From Pseudomonas putida W15Oct28 (GTDB taxonomy: Bacteria > Pseudomonadota > Gammaproteobacteria > Pseudomonadales > Pseudomonadaceae), in assembly GCF_000708715.2 (NCBI RefSeq), contig NZ_JENB01000052.1:1-35252 (forward strand): 35,252 nucleotides of DNA, in the 5' to 3' direction. The translations under genes were made by a program, and so were the position numbers. Positions 24,999-34,628 of the stretch are shown in pieces (position 1 is the first letter of the stretch; each line of letters opens with the position of its first letter). Below the pieces are notes generated by a model. That model was not told the DNA's origin and ran no database searches. It was given only the letters and a program-made list of their open reading frames with translations.

Positions 24999-25311
24999 GG
25001 GCCTCTCCCTGTCGATGAGTGTTGGTAGTTCGAGTAATAGCACGCGCGGAAGGTTCAAGTGCCGGTGCTGGTATGGGCCTTGCTAAGGCTTTGCCACGTT
25101 GCGGGGCGTCTCTGGCAGGTATTGCGCCGATTCAGGGCGCCTGCCCAGCGGGTACCGATAAACCTTAACCCAATCCACGACAAACCCAAGAAAAAACCAT
25201 GCAGGCTCCAACCCGCTCACCGAAACGGGGCAGGGGGCTGGCACCGATTCGGTGCAGGGATGCAGGTTCTTGAACTGTCCTGGTGCCTTTTTCTGCAGGT
25301 CTGCCTATTTC
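24999..25311. other. Divergent yqjD / ammonium-transporter intergenic region
   Basis: A 313-base gap with no supported gene. It contains a weak sigma-E/AlgU-like promoter reading toward yqjD (GAACCT at 25056-25051, 17 bases, TCGAA at 25033-25029, minus strand) and an NtrC-like dyad at 25241-25255. No clean sigma-54 site with correct spacing was found before the transporter. Confidence 0.5.
25241..25255 (+). promoter_or_regulatory. NtrC-box-like dyad upstream of the Amt gene
   Basis: GCACC-GATTC-GGTGC is a perfect inverted repeat of the GCAC-N7-GTGC type known for NtrC sites, 57 bases before the Amt ATG. Role is uncertain because the nearest -24/-12-like sequence (TGGTGC ... CTGCA at about 25280-25297) has 11 instead of 10 bases between GG and GC. 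Confidence 0.4.
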
Positions 25312-26520
25312 ATGGAAAACACGCACAGCGCGATGGACTCCCTGGTCCACGGTTCCAACACCCTGTTCATTCTCATGGGCGCCATTCTGGTGCTGGCCAT
25401 GCATGCCGGCTTCGCGTTCCTCGAAGTGGGCACGGTGCGCCACAAGAACCAGGTCAACGCCTTGTCGAAGATCCTCAGCGACTTTGCCATCTCGGCGCTG
25501 GTGTATTTCTTCATCGGTTACTGGATAGCCTATGGCGTCAACTTCTTCCAGCCGGCAGCGGTGCTGGCGGCCGACCATGGTTATTCGCTGGTCAAGTGCT
25601 TCTTTCTGCTGACGTTCGCTGCGGCGATCCCGGCGATCATCTCCGGGGGCATCGCCGAGCGCGCGCGCTTCGTGCCGCAACTGTGCGCCACGGCATTGAT
25701 CGTGGCGTTTATCTACCCGTTCTTCGAGGGCGTGGTGTGGAATGGCAACCTGGGGTTGCAAGCCTGGTTGCAGGCCCGCTTCGGCGCGCCTTTCCACGAT
25801 TTTGCAGGGTCGGTGGTGGTGCATGCCATGGGCGGCTGGCTAGCCTTGGCGGCGGTGCTGCTGCTGGGCGCGCGCCGTGGACGTTACCGCGATGGCCGGT
25901 TGGTGGCATTTGCCCCGTCGAGCATTCCCTTCCTGGCACTGGGCTCGTGGATTCTGATCATCGGCTGGTTCGGCTTCAACGTGATGAGTGCCCAGACGTT
26001 GCAGGGCGTCAGCGGCCTGGTAGCGATCAACTCGCTCATGGCCATGGTCGGTGGCACCCTGTCGGCCTTGCTGGCCGGGCGTAACGACCCCGGCTTCCTG
26101 CACAACGGGCCGTTGGCCGGCCTGGTGGCGATCTGCGCCGGTTCCGACCTGATGCACCCGATTGGCGCACTGGCCACCGGCCTGGTGGCCGGCGCGCTGT
26201 TCGTCTGGACCTTCACCGCAGCGCAGAACCGCTGGAAGATCGACGACGTGCTGGGTGTGTGGCCACTGCATGGCCTGTGCGGCGTGTGGGGTGGCATTGC
26301 CTGCGGCGTCTTTGGCCAGACGGCATTGGGCGGCATGGGCGGTGTGAGCCTGATCAGCCAGTTGCTGGGCAGCCTGATGGGCGTGGTGGTGGCATTAACC
26401 GGCGGCTTCGCCGTGTATGGCGCAATCCGGGCTATGCATGGGCTGCGTTTGAGCCATGAACAGGAGTTTCAGGGCGCGGACTTGTCGCTGCACCGTATCG
26501 GCGCCACCAGCCAGGATTGA
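25312..26520 (+). CDS. amtB: Ammonium transporter (Amt/Rh family)
   Basis: A 402-residue, 11-helix channel-like protein. Family residues are visible: SGGIAERARFVP near 105 (outer Phe gate region), DFAGSVVVHAMGGW near 162 (conserved Asp and pore His), IIGWFGFNVMSAQTL near 218, and WPLHGLCGVWGGIACGVFG near 318 (second pore His). It conducts ammonium/ammonia into the cell. Typical bacterial AmtB genes are paired with glnK; no glnK is here, so this is probably a second Amt paralogue, and the symbol is used for the family. ATG 25312 gives MENTHSAMDSLVHG; the ribosome site is poor. An NtrC-like dyad upstream suggests nitrogen control. Confidence 0.85.
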   Translation: MENTHSAMDSLVHGSNTLFILMGAILVLAMHAGFAFLEVGTVRHKNQVNALSKILSDFAISALVYFFIGYWIAYGVNFFQPAAVLAADHGYSLVKCFFLLTFAAAIPAIISGGIAERARFVPQLCATALIVAFIYPFFEGVVWNGNLGLQAWLQARFGAPFHDFAGSVVVHAMGGWLALAAVLLLGARRGRYRDGRLVAFAPSSIPFLALGSWILIIGWFGFNVMSAQTLQGVSGLVAINSLMAMVGGTLSALLAGRNDPGFLHNGPLAGLVAICAGSDLMHPIGALATGLVAGALFVWTFTAAQNRWKIDDVLGVWPLHGLCGVWGGIACGVFGQTALGGMGGVSLISQLLGSLMGVVVALTGGFAVYGAIRAMHGLRLSHEQEFQGADLSLHRIGATSQD

Positions 26521-26592
26521 GCCAGGTCAGGTGCATGACGGGCGCGACAGACCTAGAATAGGTTTCTCTGCATGCCAACCGGGACCTGCCCC

Positions 26593-26832
26593 ATGCTGCC
26601 TGAATGCCAACTGTTCGGCACCCTCGGCTGCCACCTGTGTGAAGTGGCCGAAGCTGTGCTGATGCCTTTCGTCGATCATGGCCTGTTGGTCGAGTTGGTC
26701 GACATTGCCGAGAGCGAGCCCATGTTCGAGCGTTATGGCCTGATCATCCCGGTGCTGCGGCGCTGCGACACCGCCGCCGAGCTGCACTGGCCGTTTGATG
26801 CCGAACAGGTGGTGGCGTTCCTTGGGCAATGA
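26593..26832 (+). CDS. Small glutaredoxin-like protein (DUF836 family)
   Basis: A 79-residue thioredoxin-fold mini-protein. It has a redox CxxC in FGTLGCHLCEVAEAVL near residues 10-22, a second strand LVELVDIAESEPMFERYGLIIPVLRR with the cis-Pro equivalent (IIPVL), and the C-terminal end WPFDAEQVVAFLGQ. This is the usual length for the DUF836 glutaredoxin group. ATG 26593 is preferred because it begins the first beta strand; an upstream ATG (26572) lies in the leader. It is alone on its strand between amtB and the M15 peptidase. Partner unknown. Confidence 0.82.
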   Translation: MLPECQLFGTLGCHLCEVAEAVLMPFVDHGLLVELVDIAESEPMFERYGLIIPVLRRCDTAAELHWPFDAEQVVAFLGQ

Positions 26833-26940
26833 GGGCAGCAGAGGAGTTGCAACCCCCCTCCATGATTTGTGAAGCGAGCTGATGATCAGGTGCCGGTGCA
26901 CGTGCGCCGGTAACCTTACCCATCATCGGAATAGCTTGCC

Positions 26941-27372
26941 ATGTTGATTACTCCCCATTTCACCTTTGATGAAATGACCGTTTCCCAGCTCGCCGCCAGG
27001 GACGGATTCGATAACACCCCGCCCCCTGAAGCCAGGGCCAACCTGCAATTGCTGTGTTGTGCGCTGGAGCAGGTGCGCGCACTGTTCGGCATGCCAATAA
27101 TCGTCAGCAGCGGTTTTCGCAGCGAGAAGGTCAACCGACGCATCGGTGGTGCCACGAACAGCCAGCATGTGCAGGGGCTGGCGGCTGACTTCACGGTGAT
27201 CGAAGTCAGCCCGCGGGAAACCGTGCGGCGGATCAATGAAAGTGCCGTGCCGTTCGATCAACTCATCCTGGAATTCGACAGATGGGTGCATCTGTCTGTG
27301 ACGCGCGGTACGCCGCGTCGGCAGGTGTTGACCACACGCAAAGGCAGCGGCTACCTGGCAGGGCTGCAATGA
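26941..27372 (+). CDS. M15-family zinc peptidase (peptidoglycan D-Ala/endolysin type)
   Basis: A 143-residue single-domain peptidase. Metal-binding residues are visible in SGFRSEKVNRRIGGATNSQH followed by VQGLAADF (His-x6-Asp), and in WVHLSV (second His) near residue 119. This is the M15/VanY-like fold used by phage endolysins and cellular carboxypeptidases. It has no signal peptide, so it would need a holin or lysis to reach the cell wall. It lies 65 bases upstream of the SOS-controlled small gene, and the LexA box is in the gap. No other phage genes are near. A cytosolic or recycling role is possible. Confidence 0.88.
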   Translation: MLITPHFTFDEMTVSQLAARDGFDNTPPPEARANLQLLCCALEQVRALFGMPIIVSSGFRSEKVNRRIGGATNSQHVQGLAADFTVIEVSPRETVRRINESAVPFDQLILEFDRWVHLSVTRGTPRRQVLTTRKGSGYLAGLQ

Positions 27373-27378
27373 AGCGCA

Positions 27379-27422
27379 TTGACGACGGCAAGGGGATATT
27401 CGTATGCTGTATATAAATACAG
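27379..27422 (+). promoter_or_regulatory. LexA (SOS) box overlapping a sigma-70 promoter
   Basis: CTGTATATAAATACAG at 27407-27422 fits the LexA consensus CTGT-N8-ACAG with arms CTGTAT/ATACAG. Upstream, TTGACG (27379-27384) and TATGCT (27403-27408, 18-base spacer) form a promoter whose -10 is overlapped by the box. Binding of LexA would block it, and DNA damage would release it. The target gene starts at 27438. Confidence 0.8.
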
Positions 27423-27437
27423 TGTCGAGGTGAACTC

Positions 27438-27746
27438 ATGCTCAACGTCGAGCAACTCAAGTACAGCGTGAACCGCATGCCCGTCGAGCGGGTGGCCGAC
27501 GCCGTGCTGGAACTGCGCCTCGAAGGCCTGGTCACCGATGATCGTACCCCGTTCGGCAAGGTCCACTTCAACACCTGTTTCGCCGAAATCGAAGCCCTGT
27601 TCCAGCGTGCCGGTTACCACCGCGGGCTGGATGTGGTGGGCTACCAGGGGTTGTTGTATGCCCTTTATGACCCCGGCCGCTGGGAGCCCGTGCAGGTGCT
27701 GCGCTGGCTGAAGGCGCGCAGTGAGGCCATGGCCGAGGCTGGTTGA
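27438..27746 (+). CDS. Unknown 102-residue protein, predicted SOS-regulated
   Basis: I do not recognise this protein. It starts MLNVEQLKYSVNRMPVERVA; Met14 is the only other in-frame Met near the start. The ATG at 27438 has GAGGTG upstream. The chain has a helical N-terminal part (VERVADAVLELRLEGL), a turn-rich middle (TDDRTPFGKVHFNTCFAEIEALFQRAG), an aromatic core (VVGYQGLLYALYDPGRWEPVQVLRWL) and an acidic C-terminus. No signal peptide, membrane helix, Cys pair or nuclease motif is visible. Codon use is like its neighbours. Control by LexA is the main clue: the product probably acts during DNA damage (inhibitor, checkpoint, repair accessory or lysis helper). It stands before an RluA-type gene that has its own -10-like box. 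Confidence 0.8.
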   Translation: MLNVEQLKYSVNRMPVERVADAVLELRLEGLVTDDRTPFGKVHFNTCFAEIEALFQRAGYHRGLDVVGYQGLLYALYDPGRWEPVQVLRWLKARSEAMAEAG

Positions 27747-27797
27747 GGGCGCTGGCTTGGGGGATAATGCGCGGCCTTGAACGTTTCGAGCCTTGCC

Positions 27798-28682
27798 ATG
27801 ACCACGCGTTTCGACCCCGCCCACCAGCAAGCCAGCACGGTCTGCCTGCCCCCCGGTAACTGGGCGACGGTGCTCGATTGCCTGTGCGACCATTTCAAGG
27901 CCATCGACCGCGCCCAGTGGCTGGACCGCTTTGCTCGTGGCCGGGTGCTGGATGCCGAAGGGCGCGCCGTTTCGGCCGAGTTGCCTTACAAACGAGGCAT
28001 GCGCTTGCACTACTTCCGTGAAGTGCCGAACGAGCGACCCATCCCGGTGCAAGAGACCGTGCTGCATGTGGATGACCACCTGGTGGTGGCCGACAAGCCG
28101 CATTTTCTGCCCGTGACGCCAACCGGTGAATACGTCGAGCAAACCTTGCTGCGCCGCCTGATTCGCCGCCTGGACAACCCGCACCTGGTGCCCTTGCACC
28201 GCATCGACCGGCATACCGCCGGGCTTGTGCTGTTTTCTGCCAACCCGCATACCCGCAGTGCCTACCAGCGGCTGTTTCCTGAACGGCGCATCGACAAGCG
28301 CTACCAGGCCATTGCCGCAGCCATGACGCAGCATGAGTTCCCGCTGGTGCACAAAAGCCGGCTGGTGCATGGCGAGCCGTTTTTCCGCATGCACGAAGTG
28401 CAAGGGGAGGCCAACAGCGAAACCCTGGCCGAGGTGCTGGAGAAGAACGGTGAGCTGTGGCGTTATGGGCTGTCGCCGGTGACCGGCAAGACCCATCAGT
28501 TGCGCGTGCACATGGCGGCGTTGGGGGCAGGCATCTGCAACGACCCGTTCTATCCGCAGTTGCTTCAGGAAGAAGATGACTACCAGCGGCCACTGAAGCT
28601 GTTGGCGCAGAGCCTGCGTTTCGAGGACCCGTTGAGCGGGGAAGAACGGTACTTCGAAAGCCGCTTGCGGCTGGACTGGTAG
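27798..28682 (+). CDS. RluA-family pseudouridine synthase
   Basis: A 294-residue RNA pseudouridine synthase. The central motif LVPLHRIDRHTAGLVLFS near residues 128-145 holds the catalytic Asp, and DDHLVVADKPHFLPV near 93, YQAIAA near 170 and GKTHQLRVHMAALG near 230 complete the RluA pattern. The N-terminus (FDPAHQQASTVCLPPGNWATVLDCLCDHF) is a short non-S4 extension. It may modify rRNA or tRNA; the family alone does not tell which uridine. ATG 27798 was chosen; an upstream in-frame codon (27777) overlaps the -10-like GATAAT (27763-27768) region. Confidence 0.9.
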   Translation: MTTRFDPAHQQASTVCLPPGNWATVLDCLCDHFKAIDRAQWLDRFARGRVLDAEGRAVSAELPYKRGMRLHYFREVPNERPIPVQETVLHVDDHLVVADKPHFLPVTPTGEYVEQTLLRRLIRRLDNPHLVPLHRIDRHTAGLVLFSANPHTRSAYQRLFPERRIDKRYQAIAAAMTQHEFPLVHKSRLVHGEPFFRMHEVQGEANSETLAEVLEKNGELWRYGLSPVTGKTHQLRVHMAALGAGICNDPFYPQLLQEEDDYQRPLKLLAQSLRFEDPLSGEERYFESRLRLDW

Positions 28683-28702
28683 CGAGGCAAATCGGATTCA
28701 CT

Positions 28703-28833
28703 CGGTCCCTGTAGGAGCGGCCTTGTGTCGCGAAAGGGCCGCAAAGCGGCCCCTGGACTTCAGCGTTGATGCACAATCTGCTGGGGCCGCTTTGCGGCCC
28801 TTTCGCGACACAAGGCCGCTCCTACAGGGACCG
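28703..28833. repeat. REP-type 51-bp perfect inverted repeat
   Basis: Arms 28703-28753 and 28783-28833 are exact 51-base reverse complements, with a 29-base loop. Each arm carries CTGTAGGAGCGGCCTTGTGT and an inner hairpin GGGCCGC-AAA-GCGGCCC. It separates the convergent RluA-family and aer genes. The core differs slightly from the other REPs (CTGTAGGAGC instead of CTGTGGGAGC). Confidence 0.9.
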
Positions 28834-28850
28834 CGCAAGGCCCGCTGAAA

Positions 28851-30416
28851 TCAGCGGTTGAACCGCTCCACCAACGAATACTGGCTTCCCGCCGTGCTGG
28901 TCAGTTCTTCACTGAGCAGCGCCGAGTGTTGGGCCTGCTCGGCGGTCTGGTCGGCCAGTTCGGCGATGGTGCTGATGTTGCGGCTGATCTCGTCGGCCAC
29001 TGCAGTCTGCTCCTCGGTCGCGGCGGCAATCTGGGTGGCCATGTCGGTGATGTTGGCCACCGCTTCGCTGATCCCAACCAATGCCTCGTCAGCCTGCATC
29101 ACCCGATCGACGCCTTCCTGCGCCTGGCGGTGGCCGGTTTCCATGGTCAATACGGCGTTGCTGGCGGTTTGCTGCAGCTTGGCGATCAGGCCGTGGATTT
29201 GCCCGGTGGACTCAGCTGTTCGCTGGGCCAACTGGCGCACTTCGTCGGCCACCACGGCAAAGCCACGGCCCATCTCACCGGCCCGCGCGGCTTCGATGGC
29301 CGCGTTCAGTGCCAGCAGGTTGGTCTGGTCGGCAATGCCCTTGATCACATCGACCACGCCGCCAATCTCGTCGCTGTCCTTCGCCAGCTGGGTGACCGTC
29401 TGGCCGGTTTCGCCCACCGCCGCCGACAGGCGCTCGATGGCCTCGCGGGTTTCCCCGGCAATTTGCCGGCCCTGGCTGGTCAGGCGGTTGGCTTCCTGGG
29501 TGGCGTCGGCGGTGCGCTGTACGTGGTTGGCCACTTCCTGGGTGGTGGCGGCCATCTGGTTGACGGCGGCGGCGACCTGCTCGGTTTCTACCCGCTGGCG
29601 CTCCAGCCCCGAAGAACTCTTGTGCGCCAGGGCGTCGGACTGGCGCGCCTGGTCGCTGAGGTGTTCGGCACTGTCCTGCAGGCGGGTCAGGCAGGTTTTC
29701 ATGCGGGCATCCTGGCTGAGCATGGCCATTTCCAGGCGCGCCTGCACGCCACGGCTGTCGGTGAACATCTGCGCGATCAGCGGGTCGGAGGTGGTCTGTT
29801 CGGCCAGGCGCAACAGGCGCTTGAGGCCGCGCTGCTGCCAGCTCAAGCCGAGCAGGCCCAGGGGTACGGATAGCCCGGCAGCCAGGGCAAAGCCCCAGGA
29901 ATGGCCCAGCCAGTTGCCGATCAGGAAGCCTACCTGGCTGATCAGGATGAACGGCAGCCAGTCCTGCAGCACCGGTAGCCACTTGTCCCTGCGAGGTACA
30001 GCCGGCTTGCCCTGGTTGATGCGCTGGTACAGTGCTTCTGCGCGGCGGATCTGCTCGGCGGTTGGCTTGACCCGCACCGACTCGAAACCGACGACCTGGT
30101 TGTTGTCGTAAATCGGTGTGACGTACGCGTTGACCCAGTAGTGGTCGCCGGACTTGCAGCGGTTCTTGACGATGCCCATCCACGGCTGGCCCTGCTTGAG
30201 GGTTTGCCACATGTGGGCAAACACGGCAGACGGCACGTCGGGGTGGCGTACCAGGTTGTGCGGCGCGCCGGTCAACTCCTCGCGCGTGAAACCACTGATC
30301 TCGATGAAGGCATCGTTGCAGTAGGTGATCACGCCCTTGGCGTTGGTGGTGGAGATCAACCGCTGCTGGGCAGGGAAAGTCCGTTCTCTCTGGGTAATCG
30401 GCTGGTTGTTACGCAT
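28851..30416 (-). CDS. aer: Aer-type aerotaxis receptor (PAS + methyl-accepting domain)
   Basis: A 521-residue energy/oxygen taxis transducer. The PAS domain is at about 15-120 and should bind FAD (RLISTTNAKGVITYCNDAFIEISGFTREEL, NLVRHPDVPSAVFAHMW, NRCKSGDHYWVNAYVTPI). A membrane hairpin sits near 155-195 (WLPFILISQVGFLIGNWLGHSWGFALAAGLSVPLGLLGL), then a HAMP-like segment. The long chemoreceptor rod carries the conserved CheA/CheW tip QTNLLALNAAIEAARAGEMGRGFAVVADEVRQLAQRTAEST. No periplasmic domain, as in E. coli Aer. ATG 30414-30416 matches the Aer N-terminus MRNNQPITQRE. Pseudomonads have several Aer-like receptors; this is the one beside acnA. A sigma-28 promoter lies upstream. Confidence 0.94.
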   Translation of the reverse strand: MRNNQPITQRERTFPAQQRLISTTNAKGVITYCNDAFIEISGFTREELTGAPHNLVRHPDVPSAVFAHMWQTLKQGQPWMGIVKNRCKSGDHYWVNAYVTPIYDNNQVVGFESVRVKPTAEQIRRAEALYQRINQGKPAVPRRDKWLPVLQDWLPFILISQVGFLIGNWLGHSWGFALAAGLSVPLGLLGLSWQQRGLKRLLRLAEQTTSDPLIAQMFTDSRGVQARLEMAMLSQDARMKTCLTRLQDSAEHLSDQARQSDALAHKSSSGLERQRVETEQVAAAVNQMAATTQEVANHVQRTADATQEANRLTSQGRQIAGETREAIERLSAAVGETGQTVTQLAKDSDEIGGVVDVIKGIADQTNLLALNAAIEAARAGEMGRGFAVVADEVRQLAQRTAESTGQIHGLIAKLQQTASNAVLTMETGHRQAQEGVDRVMQADEALVGISEAVANITDMATQIAAATEEQTAVADEISRNISTIAELADQTAEQAQHSALLSEELTSTAGSQYSLVERFNR

Positions 30417-30445
30417 GGGTTGATAGTCCGCAGGGCTTTGGACAG

Positions 30446-30472
30446 GTATCGGCAAGCCACTGGTTTTATTGA
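30446..30472 (-). promoter_or_regulatory. Sigma-28 (FliA) promoter of aer
   Basis: Minus strand reads TCAA (30472-30469), 15 bases, GCCGATAC (30453-30446). The flagellar consensus is TAAA-N15-GCCGATAA, so there is one mismatch in each half. It is 30 bases before the ATG, which ties aer to the flagellar regulon. Confidence 0.7.
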
Positions 30473-30528
30473 ATGATTATTTAATATTACTGGTTTGTGT
30501 TTAGCGCCGTTGGGGTCAGGGTGTCTTC

Positions 30529-30562
30529 GAGAGCGAGCGCCGCCCGCGCGGTGCTCGCTCTC
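30529..30562 (-). other. Long GC-rich hairpin between acnA and aer
   Basis: GAGAGCGAGC (30529-30538) and GCTCGCTCTC (30553-30562) pair perfectly, with an inner GCCGC/GCGGT extension. It begins 36 bases after the acnA stop on the minus strand. No T-run follows, so it is a 3' stabiliser or Rho-related end rather than a standard intrinsic terminator. Confidence 0.55.
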
Positions 30563-30598
30563 AATAGGGCCGCAAATCTCCGGCCAAGCCTACCTGGC

Positions 30599-33340
<2,742 letters not shown>

Positions 33341-33563
33341 TGCCAACTCCTTCTGCGCCGGTGCCCGGCAATATTCAAGGTCTGCCGGTGCAACCGCTCT
33401 GTTTCGATCCGCACGGTACGGACCTGGCTGAGTGGTCAGGTTAGACCGCTTTGCGGCCCCTGACCCTTTTCTGGACCGGCGGGGCGTGTCGCAGGTTCCG
33501 AACTTCCTTTATTATCGCCGCCCTGCCGGCGCCTGTTGCGCGCCAGCCGTAGTGGAGTGAGAG

Positions 33564-34628
33564 ATGAATACCCTGTTCATGCATTGCCGGCCCGGTTTCG
33601 AGGGCGAGGTGTGCGCCGAAATCAGCGAACATGCCGCCCGTCAGGGCATTGCTGGCTATGCCAAAGGCAAGCCGCACAGTGCCAGCGCCGAGTTTGTCTG
33701 TACCGAAGAAGGCGGTGCCGTGCGGCTGATGGGGGCGCTGCGTTTCAGCGAGCTGATTTTCCCGCGCCAATGGGCCCGGGGCGGTTATGTCGAGCTGCCG
33801 GAAACTGACCGTATCAGTGTGCTGCTGGCGGAGCTGGCCGACTTGCCTGTGTTCGGCAGCCTGTGGCTGGAAGTGCTGGACAGTAACGAAGGCAAGGAAT
33901 TGTCCACCTTTTGCCGCAAGTTCGAAGTGCCGCTGCGCAAGGCGCTGGAAAAGGCCGGCCGCCTGGTTGACGACGCCAGCCGTCCACGCCTGCTGCTCAC
34001 CTTCATCAGCGGCCGGCGGGTGTTCGTCGGCGCTGCCCCGGCCAACAACAGTGCCCTGTGGCCCATGGGCATTCCGCGCCTGAAGTTCCCCCGCGAGGCA
34101 CCCAGCCGCTCGACTTTGAAGCTGGAAGAGGCGTGGCACCAGTTCATCCCGCGCGAGCAATGGGAGCAGCGCCTGGGCGATGACATGACCGGCGTTGATC
34201 TGGGCGCCTCGCCGGGTGGCTGGACTTACCAGCTGGTGCGCCGGGGCATGCTGGTGACTGCCATCGACAACGGCCCGATGGCCGAAAGCCTGATGGACAC
34301 CGGCCTGGTTCAGCACCTGATGGCGGATGGTTTTACCTGGCAGCCGAAGCAGCCGGTGGACTGGATGGTGTGCGACATCGTCGAGAAGCCGGCACGCACC
34401 ACCTCGCTGATCGAAACCTGGCTGGGTGAGGGGCTGTGCCGCGAGGCGGTCGTCAACCTGAAGCTGCCGATGAAGCAGCGCTATGCCGAAGTACGCCGGC
34501 TGCTCGACCGCATGGAGGCGACGTTCAAGGCGCGCAAGATCAGGGTATCGATTGCTTGCAAGCAGCTGTATCACGACCGCGAGGAAGTGACCTGCCACCT
34601 GCGCCGGCTCGATCTGAAACCGCGCTGA
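33564..34628 (+). CDS. rlmM: 23S rRNA 2'-O-ribose methyltransferase RlmM
   Basis: A 354-residue SAM-dependent methylase that modifies C2498 (E. coli numbering) of 23S rRNA. The N-terminal THUMP-like part (MNTLFMHCRPGFEGEVCAEISEHA, LDSNEGKELSTFCRKFEVPL) is followed by the Rossmann domain with VDLGASPGGWTYQLVRRG near 212-229, IDNGPM near 234, VCDIVEKP near 271 and the catalytic Lys in VVNLKLPMKQRY near 294. Length agrees with E. coli RlmM (about 366). ATG 33564 has GGAGTGAGAG directly upstream. A TATTAT -10-like box at 33510-33515 may serve it. The repeat region follows its stop. Confidence 0.95.
   Translation: MNTLFMHCRPGFEGEVCAEISEHAARQGIAGYAKGKPHSASAEFVCTEEGGAVRLMGALRFSELIFPRQWARGGYVELPETDRISVLLAELADLPVFGSLWLEVLDSNEGKELSTFCRKFEVPLRKALEKAGRLVDDASRPRLLLTFISGRRVFVGAAPANNSALWPMGIPRLKFPREAPSRSTLKLEEAWHQFIPREQWEQRLGDDMTGVDLGASPGGWTYQLVRRGMLVTAIDNGPMAESLMDTGLVQHLMADGFTWQPKQPVDWMVCDIVEKPARTTSLIETWLGEGLCREAVVNLKLPMKQRYAEVRRLLDRMEATFKARKIRVSIACKQLYHDREEVTCHLRRLDLKPR

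Noticed and set aside
25069..25084. TGGTAT-GGGCC-TTGCT as sigma-54 promoter for the Amt gene
   Set aside because: Spacing is right but two of six -24 bases differ, it lies about 230 bases from the ATG, and the NtrC-like dyad would be downstream of it.
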